A DNA stretch of 64,000 nucleotides from Hyphomicrobiales bacterium (GCA_930633525.1 CAKNFP010000002.1:1-64000); one strand, 5' to 3'. Positions 34,545 to 43,194 are shown, counted from the stretch's first letter. Made by a program: numbers and translations. The notes: generated by a model from the sequence alone, not told the origin.

Positions 34545-36257
34545 TTGAAGAAGCTGATCAACGACGTTCTGAAGGTTGTACCGGAAACGCTTGAGGGATT
34601 TGTTCGCCTGCATCCGGATCTGGCGTTGCTCGATGGCTACGCCACGGTGATTCGCGGCGATATCGTGTCGTTCCGGGCAAGCGGCAAGGTCGCGGTCATT
34701 TCCGGCGGTGGTGCCGGCCATGAGCCCGCCCATGCCGGTTATGTCGGTCGTGGGATGCTGACGGCGGCAGTATCCGGCGATGTCTTCGCCTCACCGAGCA
34801 CGGACGCGGTGTTCGCGGCGCTGATGGCCGTTGGCACCCCAGCCGGCGTCCTCATGGTGGTGAAGAACTATACCGGCGACCGCATCAATTTCGGCCTGGC
34901 GGCGGAGATGGCGCGCGCGCACGGCATTCCGGTTGAAACCGTGGTGGTCGATGATGACGCGGCGCTCGGCAGCGCCGAGGCGACCGCCGGCCGACGCGGC
35001 ATCGCCGGCACTGTACTGGTGCACAAGGTGGCTGGCGCGGCGGCTGAAGCGGGCCTGAGCCTCGCTGACGTGACCGAGCGTGCCAAGGCTGCGGTCGCTG
35101 GGCTCGCCTCCATGGGGGTTGCGTTGTCGCCCTGCACCGTGCCGGCTGCCGGCAAGGCCAATTTCGAGCTCGGCGCGGATGAGATCGAGCTCGGGCTCGG
35201 CATCCATGGCGAGGCGGGCGCCGCGCGGCGGACCATCGCCAGCGCTGCGACATTGACCGGCATCCTGCTCGACACGATCGTGGCTGATCGCACCATCAAG
35301 GCGGGTGACGAGGTGGTGCTTCTCGTCAATAACCTCGGCGGCACGCCAACGATGGAGATGAATATCGTCGCGAAGAACGCGCTCGATTATCTCCAGGGTC
35401 ATGGCATCACGGTCGGCCGCGCCTATTGCGGCACTTTCCTCACAGCCATCGAGATGGATGGCGTATCGCTGAGCTTGCTGAAGCTCGACGCATCCTTGCG
35501 CGAGGCGCTGGATGCGGTGACGGACGCGCCCGCGTGGCTTACCAACGCTCGCGCCGCGCAGCCGCCGCTCGCCAAGGCGGTGACGGTGCCAGCGGAGCAG
35601 GCCGAAGCGAGCACCGACGACGGCCGCGCGACGCCCGCGCCGGAGGCGGTCATCGCGGCCATTCGCGCGGGCTGCGAGGTGTTGCTCGCGGCAGAAGATC
35701 GGCTCACCGAGATGGATCGCCATGTCGGCGACGGCGATATCGGCCGTTCGCTCGCGCAGGGTGCTGAAGCCGTCCTGGCGCGAATTGACGCGATGCCGGG
35801 TTATGCCACCTATGCCGTGCTGCGTGAACTCTCCCTCACCATTCGGCGCGCCATGGGCGGTACGTCCGGGCCGCTCTATGCGGCGATGGCGCTGAGCGCC
35901 AGCAACAGCCTGAAAGAGTCCCACGGGGACGCCTCGGCATCCCTGGCCATGGCATTTTCCGCGGCGGTGGCATCCGTATCACAGCTCGGCGGCGCCAAGG
36001 CGGGCGACCGGACCATGGTGGATGCGCTTCTGCCGGCGGCCGAGGCGATCGCCCAGGGCGGCGGGGTGGCCACGCAGCTGGCCGCCGCCGCCGAAGCCGC
36101 GAGCCTGGCCGCCGCCCGCACGGCCGACATGATGCCGCGCCGCGGGCGCTCCAGCTATATCGGTGAGCGTGCGCTGGGCTATCCGGACCCGGGTGCGGAA
36201 GCCGTCGCGCTTTGGTTGAAGGCGGCAGCGGCAAGCGTTGCGTCCAAGCCGGCGTAG
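34545..36257 (+). CDS. Dihydroxyacetone kinase family protein, fused DhaK-DhaL (ATP-dependent ketose kinase)
   Basis: One-chain kinase of 570 residues. DhaK half (1 to about 335): GGGAGHEPAHAGYVG (54-68) and the substrate-binding His221 in GLGIHGEAGAARR, the residue that forms a hemiaminal with the ketone. Linker about 336-365. DhaL half: DRHVGDGDIG (391-400) holds the Asp cluster for ATP-magnesium, with AMGGTSGPLYAAM and AGDRTMVDALLPA following. TTG start at 34545 after GAGG. ATP-dependent fusions phosphorylate dihydroxyacetone, but relatives act on erythrulose and other short ketoses; the neighbouring importer and epimerase favour a tetrose or similar ketose here. Confidence 0.92.
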   Translation: MKKLINDVLKVVPETLEGFVRLHPDLALLDGYATVIRGDIVSFRASGKVAVISGGGAGHEPAHAGYVGRGMLTAAVSGDVFASPSTDAVFAALMAVGTPAGVLMVVKNYTGDRINFGLAAEMARAHGIPVETVVVDDDAALGSAEATAGRRGIAGTVLVHKVAGAAAEAGLSLADVTERAKAAVAGLASMGVALSPCTVPAAGKANFELGADEIELGLGIHGEAGAARRTIASAATLTGILLDTIVADRTIKAGDEVVLLVNNLGGTPTMEMNIVAKNALDYLQGHGITVGRAYCGTFLTAIEMDGVSLSLLKLDASLREALDAVTDAPAWLTNARAAQPPLAKAVTVPAEQAEASTDDGRATPAPEAVIAAIRAGCEVLLAAEDRLTEMDRHVGDGDIGRSLAQGAEAVLARIDAMPGYATYAVLRELSLTIRRAMGGTSGPLYAAMALSASNSLKESHGDASASLAMAFSAAVASVSQLGGAKAGDRTMVDALLPAAEAIAQGGGVATQLAAAAEAASLAAARTADMMPRRGRSSYIGERALGYPDPGAEAVALWLKAAAASVASKPA

Positions 36258-36323
36258 CATCGACCAGCCTGCCTTTTGTGGAGGTCCCCATTGGCGCCGC
36301 GCCCGACGTACCCATATGCGTCT

Positions 36324-36357
36324 TGGCGCGACGCCGGATCCCTGGCGCGACGCCGGA
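36324..36357. repeat. Short direct repeat
   Basis: TGGCGCGACGCCGGA occurs at 36324-36338 and 36343-36357 (19-base period) in the gap after the kinase gene. It lies about 26 bases before the small lipoprotein start. Each unit is itself a weak hairpin. No function evident. Confidence 0.5.
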
Positions 36358-36382
36358 ACGAGACGTTGCAAAGGTCGCTTTC

Positions 36383-36496
36383 ATGATCGTCAGGTTGGTC
36401 ACCCTGTTGTTTCTCACCGGTGCCTTGGCTGCCTGCCACACCACCGACATGGGCAAGTCCGTGGGCTGGCCCAACCCGCCGAGAACCTCCCGATAG
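36383..36496 (+). CDS. Small predicted lipoprotein, 37 residues
   Basis: A short frame begins at the ATG at 36383 with AAGG 8 bases before it and encodes MIVRLVTLLFLTGALAACHT followed by a short tail ending in WPNPPRTSR. This is a clear lipoprotein signal: basic N-terminus, hydrophobic core, lipobox LAAC with Cys18. The mature part would be only 20 residues, similar in size to entericidin-like or other tiny alphaproteobacterial lipoproteins. It lies in the 743-base stretch 36258-37000 that otherwise holds only repeats and the promoter element at 36935. Not assigned to a known family; translation is unproven. Confidence 0.5.
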   Translation: MIVRLVTLLFLTGALAACHTTDMGKSVGWPNPPRTSR

Positions 36497-36517
36497 GATC
36501 GATCGGTAATCTGCGCC

Positions 36518-36637
36518 GGTCATCCTGGGACGGGCCAAAGCTCGGGCCCGGGATCCAGAACCGATACGATTCACGTCCGGCTATCAGCATTGAGACGCGG
36601 CGCCTCCTTGCCGGAGCGGGATGGTTCCGGGATGACC
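36518..36637. repeat. Palindromic intergenic repeat, second copy type
   Basis: GGTCATCCTGGGA (36518-36530) pairs with TTCCGGGATGACC (36625-36637), and an inner ATCCAGAACC/GGTTCCGGGAT stem lies within. It shares the GTCATCC...GGGATGAC style with the element at 9415-9518, though the interiors differ. Beyond it, 36640-36930 shows nothing I can name. Confidence 0.55.
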
Positions 36638-36934
36638 CAGAGGGTCCTGGGCCCACGCTGGCAAACTGAACATCGATTGATCCTTCTGCTCGGGAATCAA
36701 GATTTTTGGGGGAGCCGCGAACCCGGCGGGGGCCTCCTCCTCACCGGCTGGCCAGCCAGCCAGTTGACGGCCGTTCTGCTCAATCCCTGCCCAGTCCCCG
36801 AACCGTGGCGACACTCCGAGCGCGGCTTCCGGCCCCACGGAAGCGCGCCAATCAGCACGCAATTTCAGCGTAATATATTGAAATACAATGTTTATCGCCT
36901 TCTGCCGCAGATTCGGGAGAGGTGGCGCTAAAAG

Positions 36935-36951
36935 TATTCCTTTTCATATAG
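36935..36951. promoter_or_regulatory. 17-base element shared with the marR promoter
   Basis: TATTCCTTTTCATATAG lies 49 bases before the alpha/beta hydrolase start. Its exact reverse complement is found at 55040-55056, upstream of the marR gene. It is AT-rich in a GC-rich window and forms a partial dyad (CTAT-like ends). Likely operator or promoter element common to both units. Confidence 0.6.
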
Positions 36952-37000
36952 ATTGGGTTTGCTAGCATGGGTCCCGCGTAAGAACGCTCGGGAGGCCCAT

Positions 37001-37798
37001 ATGAGCGCGGACGCAAGGGGCGATCGCTCCGGCGAGGGGAATGACGGAAAGCGTGCTGTCGTGTTCATCCACGGCATTGGCGGCAGTGCGCGGGTATGGA
37101 CACCGCAGATGGCGGCTTTCGCGGCGGCGGGCTTCCGGCCCATACCGCTCGACATGCCCGGCTACGGCGCGCGTCCGGCCGTCAACACCATGGATTTCGA
37201 GGAACTGGCGGCCGATGTCGAGGCCGCCATCGGTCAAGTCGATCGACTAAAGCCTGTGCTCGTCGGGCATTCCATGGGCGGAATGGTGGTGCAGACGATG
37301 CTGCGGCGTCGCCCTGATGCCTATCATGCCGCCGTCCTGGTCGGCACAAGCCCTGCCTTCGGCAACCCGCAAGGCGACTTCCAGAAGGCTTTCGTGGCCG
37401 CGCGGCTTGAGCCGTTGGAGAGCGGCAGGACGATGGCGGAACTCGCGCCGGAGATGGTCGACGGCATGATGGGCCCTTCGCCGGATGGTGAGGGCAGGGC
37501 GCTCGCCGTCTCCACCATGGCCGCGACCCCCGGCGCTACCTATCGCGCGGCCGTGCTGTGTCTCGTGAATTTCGACGAGCGCGCCAATCTCGGCGCCATC
37601 CGCGTGCCGGTGCTGTGCCTTGCCGGCGAGCATGACCGCAACGCGCCTGCGTCGATGATGGAGCGCATGGCGTCCCGCATTCCCGGCGCGCGCTATCAGT
37701 TGCTGCCCGATGTCGGCCATCTGCCGAACTGCGAGGCGCCCGACAGCTTCAACGCCACCATTCTCGACTATCTGGCAGAGTATGACCAGAGCGCATGA
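37001..37798 (+). CDS. Alpha/beta hydrolase
   Basis: Cytosolic hydrolase of 265 residues. Oxyanion strand VVFIHGIGGSARVW, nucleophile Ser91 in VLVGHSMGGMVVQ, probable acid Asp near 212 in CLAGEHDRNAP, and His near 240 in VGHLPNCEAP complete the triad. The pattern is that of enol-lactonase/ester hydrolase relatives. GGGAGG lies 5 bases before the ATG at 37001; an earlier in-frame start overlaps the promoter region. First gene of a five-gene plus-strand operon of CoA-ester enzymes, so it may release a carboxylic acid, from an ester, lactone or amide, for activation by the ligase two genes downstream. Confidence 0.88.
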   Translation: MSADARGDRSGEGNDGKRAVVFIHGIGGSARVWTPQMAAFAAAGFRPIPLDMPGYGARPAVNTMDFEELAADVEAAIGQVDRLKPVLVGHSMGGMVVQTMLRRRPDAYHAAVLVGTSPAFGNPQGDFQKAFVAARLEPLESGRTMAELAPEMVDGMMGPSPDGEGRALAVSTMAATPGATYRAAVLCLVNFDERANLGAIRVPVLCLAGEHDRNAPASMMERMASRIPGARYQLLPDVGHLPNCEAPDSFNATILDYLAEYDQSA

Positions 37799-37811
37799 GG
37801 GAAACGATCCA

Positions 37812-39089
37812 ATGAGCGCCTATCCTATCGATCTCGACCGCGAGTCCGTCGATGCGCCGCTGTTCGCGCCCCAGGCCTTTCGGCTCACGGATGAGCAGGC
37901 CGCGCTGACTGCAAAAGTCCGCGCCTTCGGCCAGCAGGTGGTGGCTCCCCGCGCCGCCAAACATGATCGCGAGGCCACTTTCCCGATTGAGAATTTCCGC
38001 GACATGCACGGCGAAGGGCTGCTCAGGCTCTGCATTCCGAAGGATGAAGGCGGGCTTGGCGCGGACTTCCAGACCTATTGCCTCTCGGCCGCCGAACTCG
38101 GCCGCTATTGCGGGGCCACCGCGCTTTCGTGGAACATGCATGTCTGCTCGACGCTGTGGTCGGGCCCGCTGGCCGACGAACTCGAGATGACGCCCGCGGA
38201 TCGCGCGGCCCATCGGGCACGCCGCAGCGTCCATTACCAGCGCATCGTGAATGATGGTGCTGTCTATGCCCAACCCTTCTCTGAGGGGGGCGCGGCCGCG
38301 GCCGGCGCGATTGCCTTCGGCACGGAGGCGCGGCCGGTCGAAGGCGGCTTCATCGTAAACGGCAAGAAGATCTTCGCCTCGCTGTCCGGCGCCGCCGACT
38401 ACTACGGCGTGCTATGCACGGAGCGCGCCGAGGGCGAGGCAGCGAGCCGGCGCAACACACTTTACCTCGCCGTGCCGGCGAATGCGGACGGCGTATCCGT
38501 GGTCGGCGACTGGGATCCGCTCGGTATGCGGGGCACGGTGTCGCGCACACTCCTCTTCAAGGATGTGTTCGTGCCGGACGACGCGATGCTGATGCCGCAT
38601 GGCGTCTACTTCCAGGCGGCGACCCGCTGGCCGCATATGTTCCTGACGCTGTCACCGACCTATATGGGTTTGGCGCAGGCGGCCTATGACTTCACGGTGG
38701 CCTATCTGCGCGGCGAACTGCCCGGCATGCCGCCGGTAAAGCGGCGCATGTTCCCCACCAAACAGATCGCCGTGGCCGAGATGCGGATCATGCTTGAGCA
38801 GACCAAGGCCCTGTGGTTCCAGGTCATTACCGAGGCATGCGCCAATCCGAGCCGCGAGCAGGTTTTGCGCGCCTATGCGGCCCAGCACACGGTGATGGAA
38901 AACGCCAATGCGATCGCCGTGAAGGCGATCCGCACCTGCGGCGGCCAGGCCATGCTGAAGAGCCTCCCCCTGGAGCGTATCTATCGTGACAGCCGCTGCG
39001 GCGCGCTGATGCTGCCGTGGACTGCTGAGATCTGCGTCGACCGTATTGGCCGCGAGGCTCTCTACGAGCCCGGCGAGAAGGACGACTGA
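37812..39089 (+). CDS. Acyl-CoA dehydrogenase
   Basis: FAD-dependent acyl-CoA dehydrogenase of 425 residues introducing an alpha-beta double bond, with electrons to ETF. The N-terminal helical domain begins FRLTDEQAALTAKVRAFGQQ; middle domain QPFSEGGAAAAGAIAFGTEA and GGFIVNGKKIFASLSGAADY; DWDPLGMRGTVSRTLLFKDV is the loop before the C-terminal domain; the last quarter holds IKAIRTCGGQAMLKSLPLER. The ATG at 37812 is 13 bases after the hydrolase stop; the frame extends into the hydrolase gene without meaning. The catalytic Glu is not placed with certainty. Substrate unknown. Confidence 0.92.
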   Translation: MSAYPIDLDRESVDAPLFAPQAFRLTDEQAALTAKVRAFGQQVVAPRAAKHDREATFPIENFRDMHGEGLLRLCIPKDEGGLGADFQTYCLSAAELGRYCGATALSWNMHVCSTLWSGPLADELEMTPADRAAHRARRSVHYQRIVNDGAVYAQPFSEGGAAAAGAIAFGTEARPVEGGFIVNGKKIFASLSGAADYYGVLCTERAEGEAASRRNTLYLAVPANADGVSVVGDWDPLGMRGTVSRTLLFKDVFVPDDAMLMPHGVYFQAATRWPHMFLTLSPTYMGLAQAAYDFTVAYLRGELPGMPPVKRRMFPTKQIAVAEMRIMLEQTKALWFQVITEACANPSREQVLRAYAAQHTVMENANAIAVKAIRTCGGQAMLKSLPLERIYRDSRCGALMLPWTAEICVDRIGREALYEPGEKDD

Positions 39090-39097
39090 GAACACGC

Positions 39098-40603
39098 ATG
39101 GATCTGTCCGATCTCATCGACCGTAACGCGGCTTTCACGCCGGATAAGGCGGCGATCCGCTTCGAGGGAGCGACGTTCACCTATCAGGCTCTGTCGCAGC
39201 GTATTGCCGCGACGGCGCGCGCGCTGAAGTCGCACCTCGGTGTGGGGCGCGGCGACCGGGTGGCGATCCTCGCCGCCAACCATCCCGACTATCTCGTGCT
39301 GCTCTACGCTTGCGCGCGGCTCGGCGCCATGCTGGTGCCGATCAACTGGCGGCTCGCGGTGCCGGAGCAATTGTTCATCCTCACCGATGCCTCGGTGAAG
39401 GTGTTGTTCGTCGAGGAAACCTATGCCGCCGTGATCGCGCCGCTGGCCGAGGCCACGCCGGAGACGCGCGTCGTCGGCATCGAATTTACCCCACCGGATG
39501 CGATTGCCTTCGACGATCTGTTGGCTGTGGGCAGCGGAGACGGACGCAATCCCCATATCGATTTTTCCTGTCCGCTGCTGATCGTCTATACGTCGGGCAC
39601 GACGGGGCGCCCGAAGGGCGCGGTGCTGCGGCAGGAGGCTCTGGTGTGGAACGCCGCCATGAGCCAGCACATGCATGGCCTCACGAGCGACGACCATATT
39701 CTGACAGTGCTGCCGTTCTTCCACGTGGGCGGCCTCAATATCCAGACGACGCCGGCCCTGCAGCTCGGCGCCACCGTCACCATCCACCGGCGTTTCGCAC
39801 CCGACGCGACGCTCGCGGCGATCGCGATGGACCGTCCGACGCATACAGTGCTCGTACCCACCACAATCCAGGCGGTGGTCGAGCATCCGGACTGGGCGGC
39901 GACGGATCTCTCGAGCCTGCGCGCGTTGTCCACGGGCTCCGTCAACGTGCCGCAGCCGCTGATCGATGCGATCGCCGCGCGCGGCATTCCCGTGCTGCAG
40001 GTCTATGGCTCCACCGAGACTTGCCCAATCGCCGTCTACACACGCCTGGGCGGCGAGGCGCGGGGCACCTCGACCGGCCTGCCGGGCCTTCATTGCGAGG
40101 CGCGCGTCGTCAACGAGAAGGGGGAGGAAGTGCCCCACGGCACCGCCGGCGAGGTTGCCGTGCGCGGGCCGAGCGTCTTCTTCGAATATTGGGGCGATGA
40201 GGCCGCTACGGCCGAGGCGTTGAAGAACGGCTGGTATTACACCGGCGATATCGGCACACGCGATGCCGACGGCTATTTCCACATCCACGACCGCAAGAAG
40301 AACGTCATCATTTCGGGCGGTGAGAACATCTATCCGGCCGAGCTGGAGCGCGTTCTCGGCGAGCATGCCGCGGTTGCGGAAGTTGCGGTGATCGGCCGGC
40401 CAGACGTGAGATGGCAGGAAGTGCCCGTTGCCTATGTGGTCATCCGCCGTGACTGCGCGGTCGATGCCGAGGCGCTCATTGCCCATGCACGCGACAATCT
40501 CGCCCGTTTCAAGGTGCCGCGCGAGGTCGTCTTCGTCGAAAGCCTGCCGCGTAACGCCATGGGCAAGGTTCAGCATTTCGTTCTCAAGCAACAATTGGCG
40601 TGA
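39098..40603 (+). CDS. AMP-dependent acyl-CoA synthetase/ligase
   Basis: Adenylate-forming enzyme of 501 residues activating a carboxylic acid to its CoA thioester. P-loop YTSGTTGRPKGAV at about 164-176, motif YGSTETCP near 306, YTGDIGTRDADGYFHI near 382, hinge DRKKNVIISGGENIYPAELE, and the catalytic C-terminal Lys490 in NAMGKVQHF. All core motifs are intact. It starts 8 bases after the acyl-CoA dehydrogenase stop. It probably activates the acid set free by the hydrolase of the same operon, before dehydrogenation by the neighbouring enzyme. Confidence 0.94.
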   Translation: MDLSDLIDRNAAFTPDKAAIRFEGATFTYQALSQRIAATARALKSHLGVGRGDRVAILAANHPDYLVLLYACARLGAMLVPINWRLAVPEQLFILTDASVKVLFVEETYAAVIAPLAEATPETRVVGIEFTPPDAIAFDDLLAVGSGDGRNPHIDFSCPLLIVYTSGTTGRPKGAVLRQEALVWNAAMSQHMHGLTSDDHILTVLPFFHVGGLNIQTTPALQLGATVTIHRRFAPDATLAAIAMDRPTHTVLVPTTIQAVVEHPDWAATDLSSLRALSTGSVNVPQPLIDAIAARGIPVLQVYGSTETCPIAVYTRLGGEARGTSTGLPGLHCEARVVNEKGEEVPHGTAGEVAVRGPSVFFEYWGDEAATAEALKNGWYYTGDIGTRDADGYFHIHDRKKNVIISGGENIYPAELERVLGEHAAVAEVAVIGRPDVRWQEVPVAYVVIRRDCAVDAEALIAHARDNLARFKVPREVVFVESLPRNAMGKVQHFVLKQQLA

Positions 40604-40616
40604 TGGGAGATCCCGG

Positions 40617-41708
40617 ATGAAGATTGCCGTTCTTGGCGGAGGCAACGGCTCGTTCGCGGCGGCCGGGGATTTCGCGCTCGCGGGCCATGACGTGCGGCTA
40701 TGGCGGCGCGACAGCGAGGCCGTGAAGGCTCACAATGCAGCTGGCCGCATCGTCGAGATCAAGGATTTCGCCGGGCGCCATCAAGCGACGGTTGGTCTCG
40801 TCACGCATGATATCGCGGCAACCGTGGAAGGGGCCGAACTCATTGTCTGCCCGGCCCCCGCGACGGCCCAGCCCGACATCGCGCGCCGGCTCGCGCCGCA
40901 TCTGACGAAGGGCCAGGTCGTGTTCCTGCCGCCGGGCACTTTCGGTTCCATGATCTTCGCCAAGGCCGCCCATGATGCCGGCAACAGGGCCGAGGTCGCC
41001 TTCGCCGAGACAGGCACGTTGCCGTGGCTGACGCGCAAGCACGGTCCCTTCGAGGTGGCGATCACGGTGCGCGCGAAACGGCTGCCGACCGGCGTCTTCC
41101 CGTTGACGCGGAAGGCCCATGCGCTTGAGGTCATCGGGAAGGCTTTCCCGGGCGTGATCGAGGATTGCGGCGACGCCCTCTCCGGCGCGCTGATGAATGC
41201 CGGGCCGATCATCCACCCGCCGCTCATCACCATGAACGCGGGTCCGCTGGAGCATTTCCCGCGCTGGGATATTCACAAGGAAGGCACGCAGCCCGCCATC
41301 CGCCGCGTCACCGATGCGCTCGATGCGGAGCGCATCGCCATCCGCGAGGCCCTGGGCTATGGCGGGCCGCATTTCCCGCTCGCCCATCACTATGCGCGCG
41401 AAGGCGAGGAGTGGATGTATGGACGCGGCTCCCACGACCGGCTCACCGATTCCGGCGATTGGCGCGAGAACATCATCCTCACGGAACATCGCTATATGGT
41501 CGAGGATACGCGGATCGGTCTGTCCTTCTTCCGCTCGGTCGCCGCGCTTGCCGGCGTCGAAACGCCGTTGATGCGCGCCTTCACGGCAATCGGCGGGGCG
41601 GTCTGCGGCGAGGACTTCATGCAGACGGGCCGCACCTTGCGCAGCACCGGTTTCGGCGACTACGACCGTGCATCCCTGCAGGCGCTCCTGAGGGACGGCT
41701 TCCAATGA
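40617..41708 (+). CDS. NAD/NADP octopine/nopaline dehydrogenase family protein
   Basis: Two-domain dehydrogenase of 363 residues. N-terminal Rossmann fold KIAVLGGGNGSFAAAGDFAL with LWRRD after the second strand. The C-terminal octopine-DH domain shows ALMNAGPIIHPPLITMNAGP and the His-Asp pair region ALGYGGPHFPLAHHYAREGE. Family members reductively condense a 2-oxo acid with an amino group, or act on related hydroxy acids. The ATG at 40617 follows GGGAGATCCCGG. Its stop overlaps the next start by 4 bases. An opine-type enzyme inside a beta-oxidation-like operon is unusual; it may act on a hydroxy- or oxo-acid intermediate. Substrate unknown. Confidence 0.85.
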   Translation: MKIAVLGGGNGSFAAAGDFALAGHDVRLWRRDSEAVKAHNAAGRIVEIKDFAGRHQATVGLVTHDIAATVEGAELIVCPAPATAQPDIARRLAPHLTKGQVVFLPPGTFGSMIFAKAAHDAGNRAEVAFAETGTLPWLTRKHGPFEVAITVRAKRLPTGVFPLTRKAHALEVIGKAFPGVIEDCGDALSGALMNAGPIIHPPLITMNAGPLEHFPRWDIHKEGTQPAIRRVTDALDAERIAIREALGYGGPHFPLAHHYAREGEEWMYGRGSHDRLTDSGDWRENIILTEHRYMVEDTRIGLSFFRSVAALAGVETPLMRAFTAIGGAVCGEDFMQTGRTLRSTGFGDYDRASLQALLRDGFQ

Positions 41709-42694
41709 GCGGGCGGGAGCGCATTGCCTGTCTCGGCGCGGGCCGCATGGGGCGCGGCATCGCCGCGGTCTTCGCCTATGCCGGCCATGACGTCGCCATC
41801 GTCGATCTCAAGTCCCGCCCGGCGGACGATTTCACGCGCCTGGCCGCCGAGGCGCTGGGCGAGGTGCGCGGCACGCTCGGCATGCTGGCGGAACTCGGTA
41901 TGTTCGACAGCGCTGCCGTCGAGCGGATCGCGGCAAGGGTTTCGATCGTGCCGGATGCTGAGGCGGAAACAGCCTTGTCTTCCGCAACGGTCATCTTCGA
42001 GGGCGTGCCGGAAGTGCTCGATCTCAAGCGCGAGGCACTCGCCAGGGCCTCGCGGCTGGCGGGCCCGGCCCCCATCATCGCCTCGACCACATCGACCATC
42101 CTGGTCGATGATCTCTCCGACGCAGTCGAACATCCCGAACGCTTCCTCAATGCCCATTGGCTCAACCCCGCTTATCTCGTGCCGCTGGTCGAACTGTCGC
42201 CGGGCAAGACCACGGACCCGGCGGTGACGGTGCGACTGCGTGGCTTGCTGGAGGCCGTCGGCAAGGTGCCCGTGACCTGCGCGCCAAGCCCGGGCTATAT
42301 AGTGCCGCGTATTCAGGCGCTCGCGATGAACGAAGCCGCGCGCATGGTCGAAGAAGGGGTGGCCACGGCGGAAGAACTCGACAAGGCGATCAAATACGGC
42401 TTCGGCTTCCGCTTCGCGGTGCTCGGGTTGCTCGAATTCATCGACTGGGGTGGCGGCGATATTCTTTACTATGCCAGCCATTACCTGGCGAAAGCGCTCG
42501 ATGATCCGCGCCATGCGCCGCCCGCCATCGTCGAGCACAACATGCGGGAAGGCCGTATCGGGCTCAAAACGGGCAAGGGCTTCCTGGACTACGACAACCT
42601 CGATCTCGAGGCCTATCGCCGTGACCGGCTGAAAGCCTTCGCCGCGATGCTCGACCAGTATGGGCTGAAGCGCCCGCCGGTCCTCGACGAATAG
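41705..42694 (+). CDS. 3-hydroxyacyl-CoA dehydrogenase
   Basis: NAD-dependent enzyme of 329 residues oxidising 3-hydroxyacyl-CoA to 3-oxoacyl-CoA. The Rossmann motif CLGAGRMGRGIAAVFAYAGH is at residues 9-28, ASTTSTILVDDLSDAV and FLNAHWLNPAYLVPLVELSP (catalytic His) follow, and PGYIVPRIQALAMNEAARMV starts the C-terminal domain, which ends RIGLKTGKGFLDYD. The start overlaps the upstream stop (ATGA). It completes the dehydrogenase-ligase-hydroxyacyl set; no hydratase or thiolase is in this operon, so these may be shared with other loci, for example 6182-6937 and 11471-12643. A GC-rich hairpin near 42699-42718 separates it from the convergent Rrf2 gene. Confidence 0.93.
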   Translation: MSGRERIACLGAGRMGRGIAAVFAYAGHDVAIVDLKSRPADDFTRLAAEALGEVRGTLGMLAELGMFDSAAVERIAARVSIVPDAEAETALSSATVIFEGVPEVLDLKREALARASRLAGPAPIIASTTSTILVDDLSDAVEHPERFLNAHWLNPAYLVPLVELSPGKTTDPAVTVRLRGLLEAVGKVPVTCAPSPGYIVPRIQALAMNEAARMVEEGVATAEELDKAIKYGFGFRFAVLGLLEFIDWGGGDILYYASHYLAKALDDPRHAPPAIVEHNMREGRIGLKTGKGFLDYDNLDLEAYRRDRLKAFAAMLDQYGLKRPPVLDE

Positions 42695-42719
42695 AGCGCT
42701 TCCCCGGCGCGGGAAAGCC

Positions 42720-43166
42720 TCAGATGTGATAGATGAAGGACGCCATCGCATCGTCCGTCAATTCGCGCATATCGGCGAGGGTGCGGTTGTCCAGCACGTT
42801 CGCGATGGCTTCGCGAACCTCCAGCATCATCAGGCGTATTTCACAGCGCGCCTCGTCGCAGTCATCGCATCGGCGATAGGCGGTGCGACTGGCGCATTGG
42901 ATCGGCGCGAGCGGACCGTCCAGCACGCGGACGACATCGCCTATGATGATCTCCTCAGCCGGGCGGGCCAGCATATAGCCGCCACCCTTGCCTTTTCGAC
43001 TGTTGAGATAGCGGGCGTTGCGAAGCTCCGCGAGAATAGCGTCCAGGAATTTCTTCGGAATGTTGTTGGCTTCGGCGATCTCGGCGACCTGAACAGATTC
43101 ACCAGGCTTCAGGCTGGCGAGAAATACGATGGCCTTTAGGCCATACTTGCCTTTCTTGGTCAGCAT
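42720..43166 (-). CDS. Rrf2-family transcriptional regulator with four-cysteine motif
   Basis: Small winged-helix regulator of 148 residues. The DNA-binding part is MLTKKGKYGLKAIVFLASL with IAEANNIPKKFLDAILAELR and RKGKGGGYMLARPAEEI. A dimerisation helix region contains Cys91, Cys100, Cys103 and Cys108, a spacing (CX8CX2CX4C) able to bind a metal or iron-sulfur cluster; this differs from the three-Cys IscR pattern. The ATG at 43164-43166 follows GGAGG. It sits directly after cysE on the same strand and next to sulfur-uptake genes, so a role in cysteine/sulfur status sensing (CymR-like) is likely. The palindrome at 43179-43194 is its candidate autoregulatory site. Confidence 0.9.
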   Translation of the reverse strand: MLTKKGKYGLKAIVFLASLKPGESVQVAEIAEANNIPKKFLDAILAELRNARYLNSRKGKGGGYMLARPAEEIIIGDVVRVLDGPLAPIQCASRTAYRRCDDCDEARCEIRLMMLEVREAIANVLDNRTLADMRELTDDAMASFIYHI

Positions 43167-43178
43167 TGGCTCGCCTCC

Positions 43179-43194
43179 TGCAGGTTAGCCTGCA
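43179..43194. promoter_or_regulatory. Palindrome upstream of the Rrf2 gene
   Basis: TGCAGGTTAGCCTGCA has perfect 6-base arms (TGCAGG/CCTGCA) around TTAG, ending 12 bases before the Rrf2 start and directly touching its GGAGG ribosome site. A protein bound here, or the RNA hairpin itself, would affect expression of the regulator. Autoregulation is inference. Confidence 0.55.

Noticed and set aside
36212..36496. Longer 94-codon version of the small lipoprotein frame
   Set aside because: The upstream part overlaps the kinase gene and contains the direct repeats; the lipoprotein signal begins only at the internal ATG at 36383.
42699..42718. Intrinsic terminator between the hydroxyacyl-CoA dehydrogenase and Rrf2 genes
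   Set aside because: A GC-rich imperfect hairpin (CTTCCCC/GGGAAAG) is present but lacks a T run on either side, so it is not listed as a terminator.
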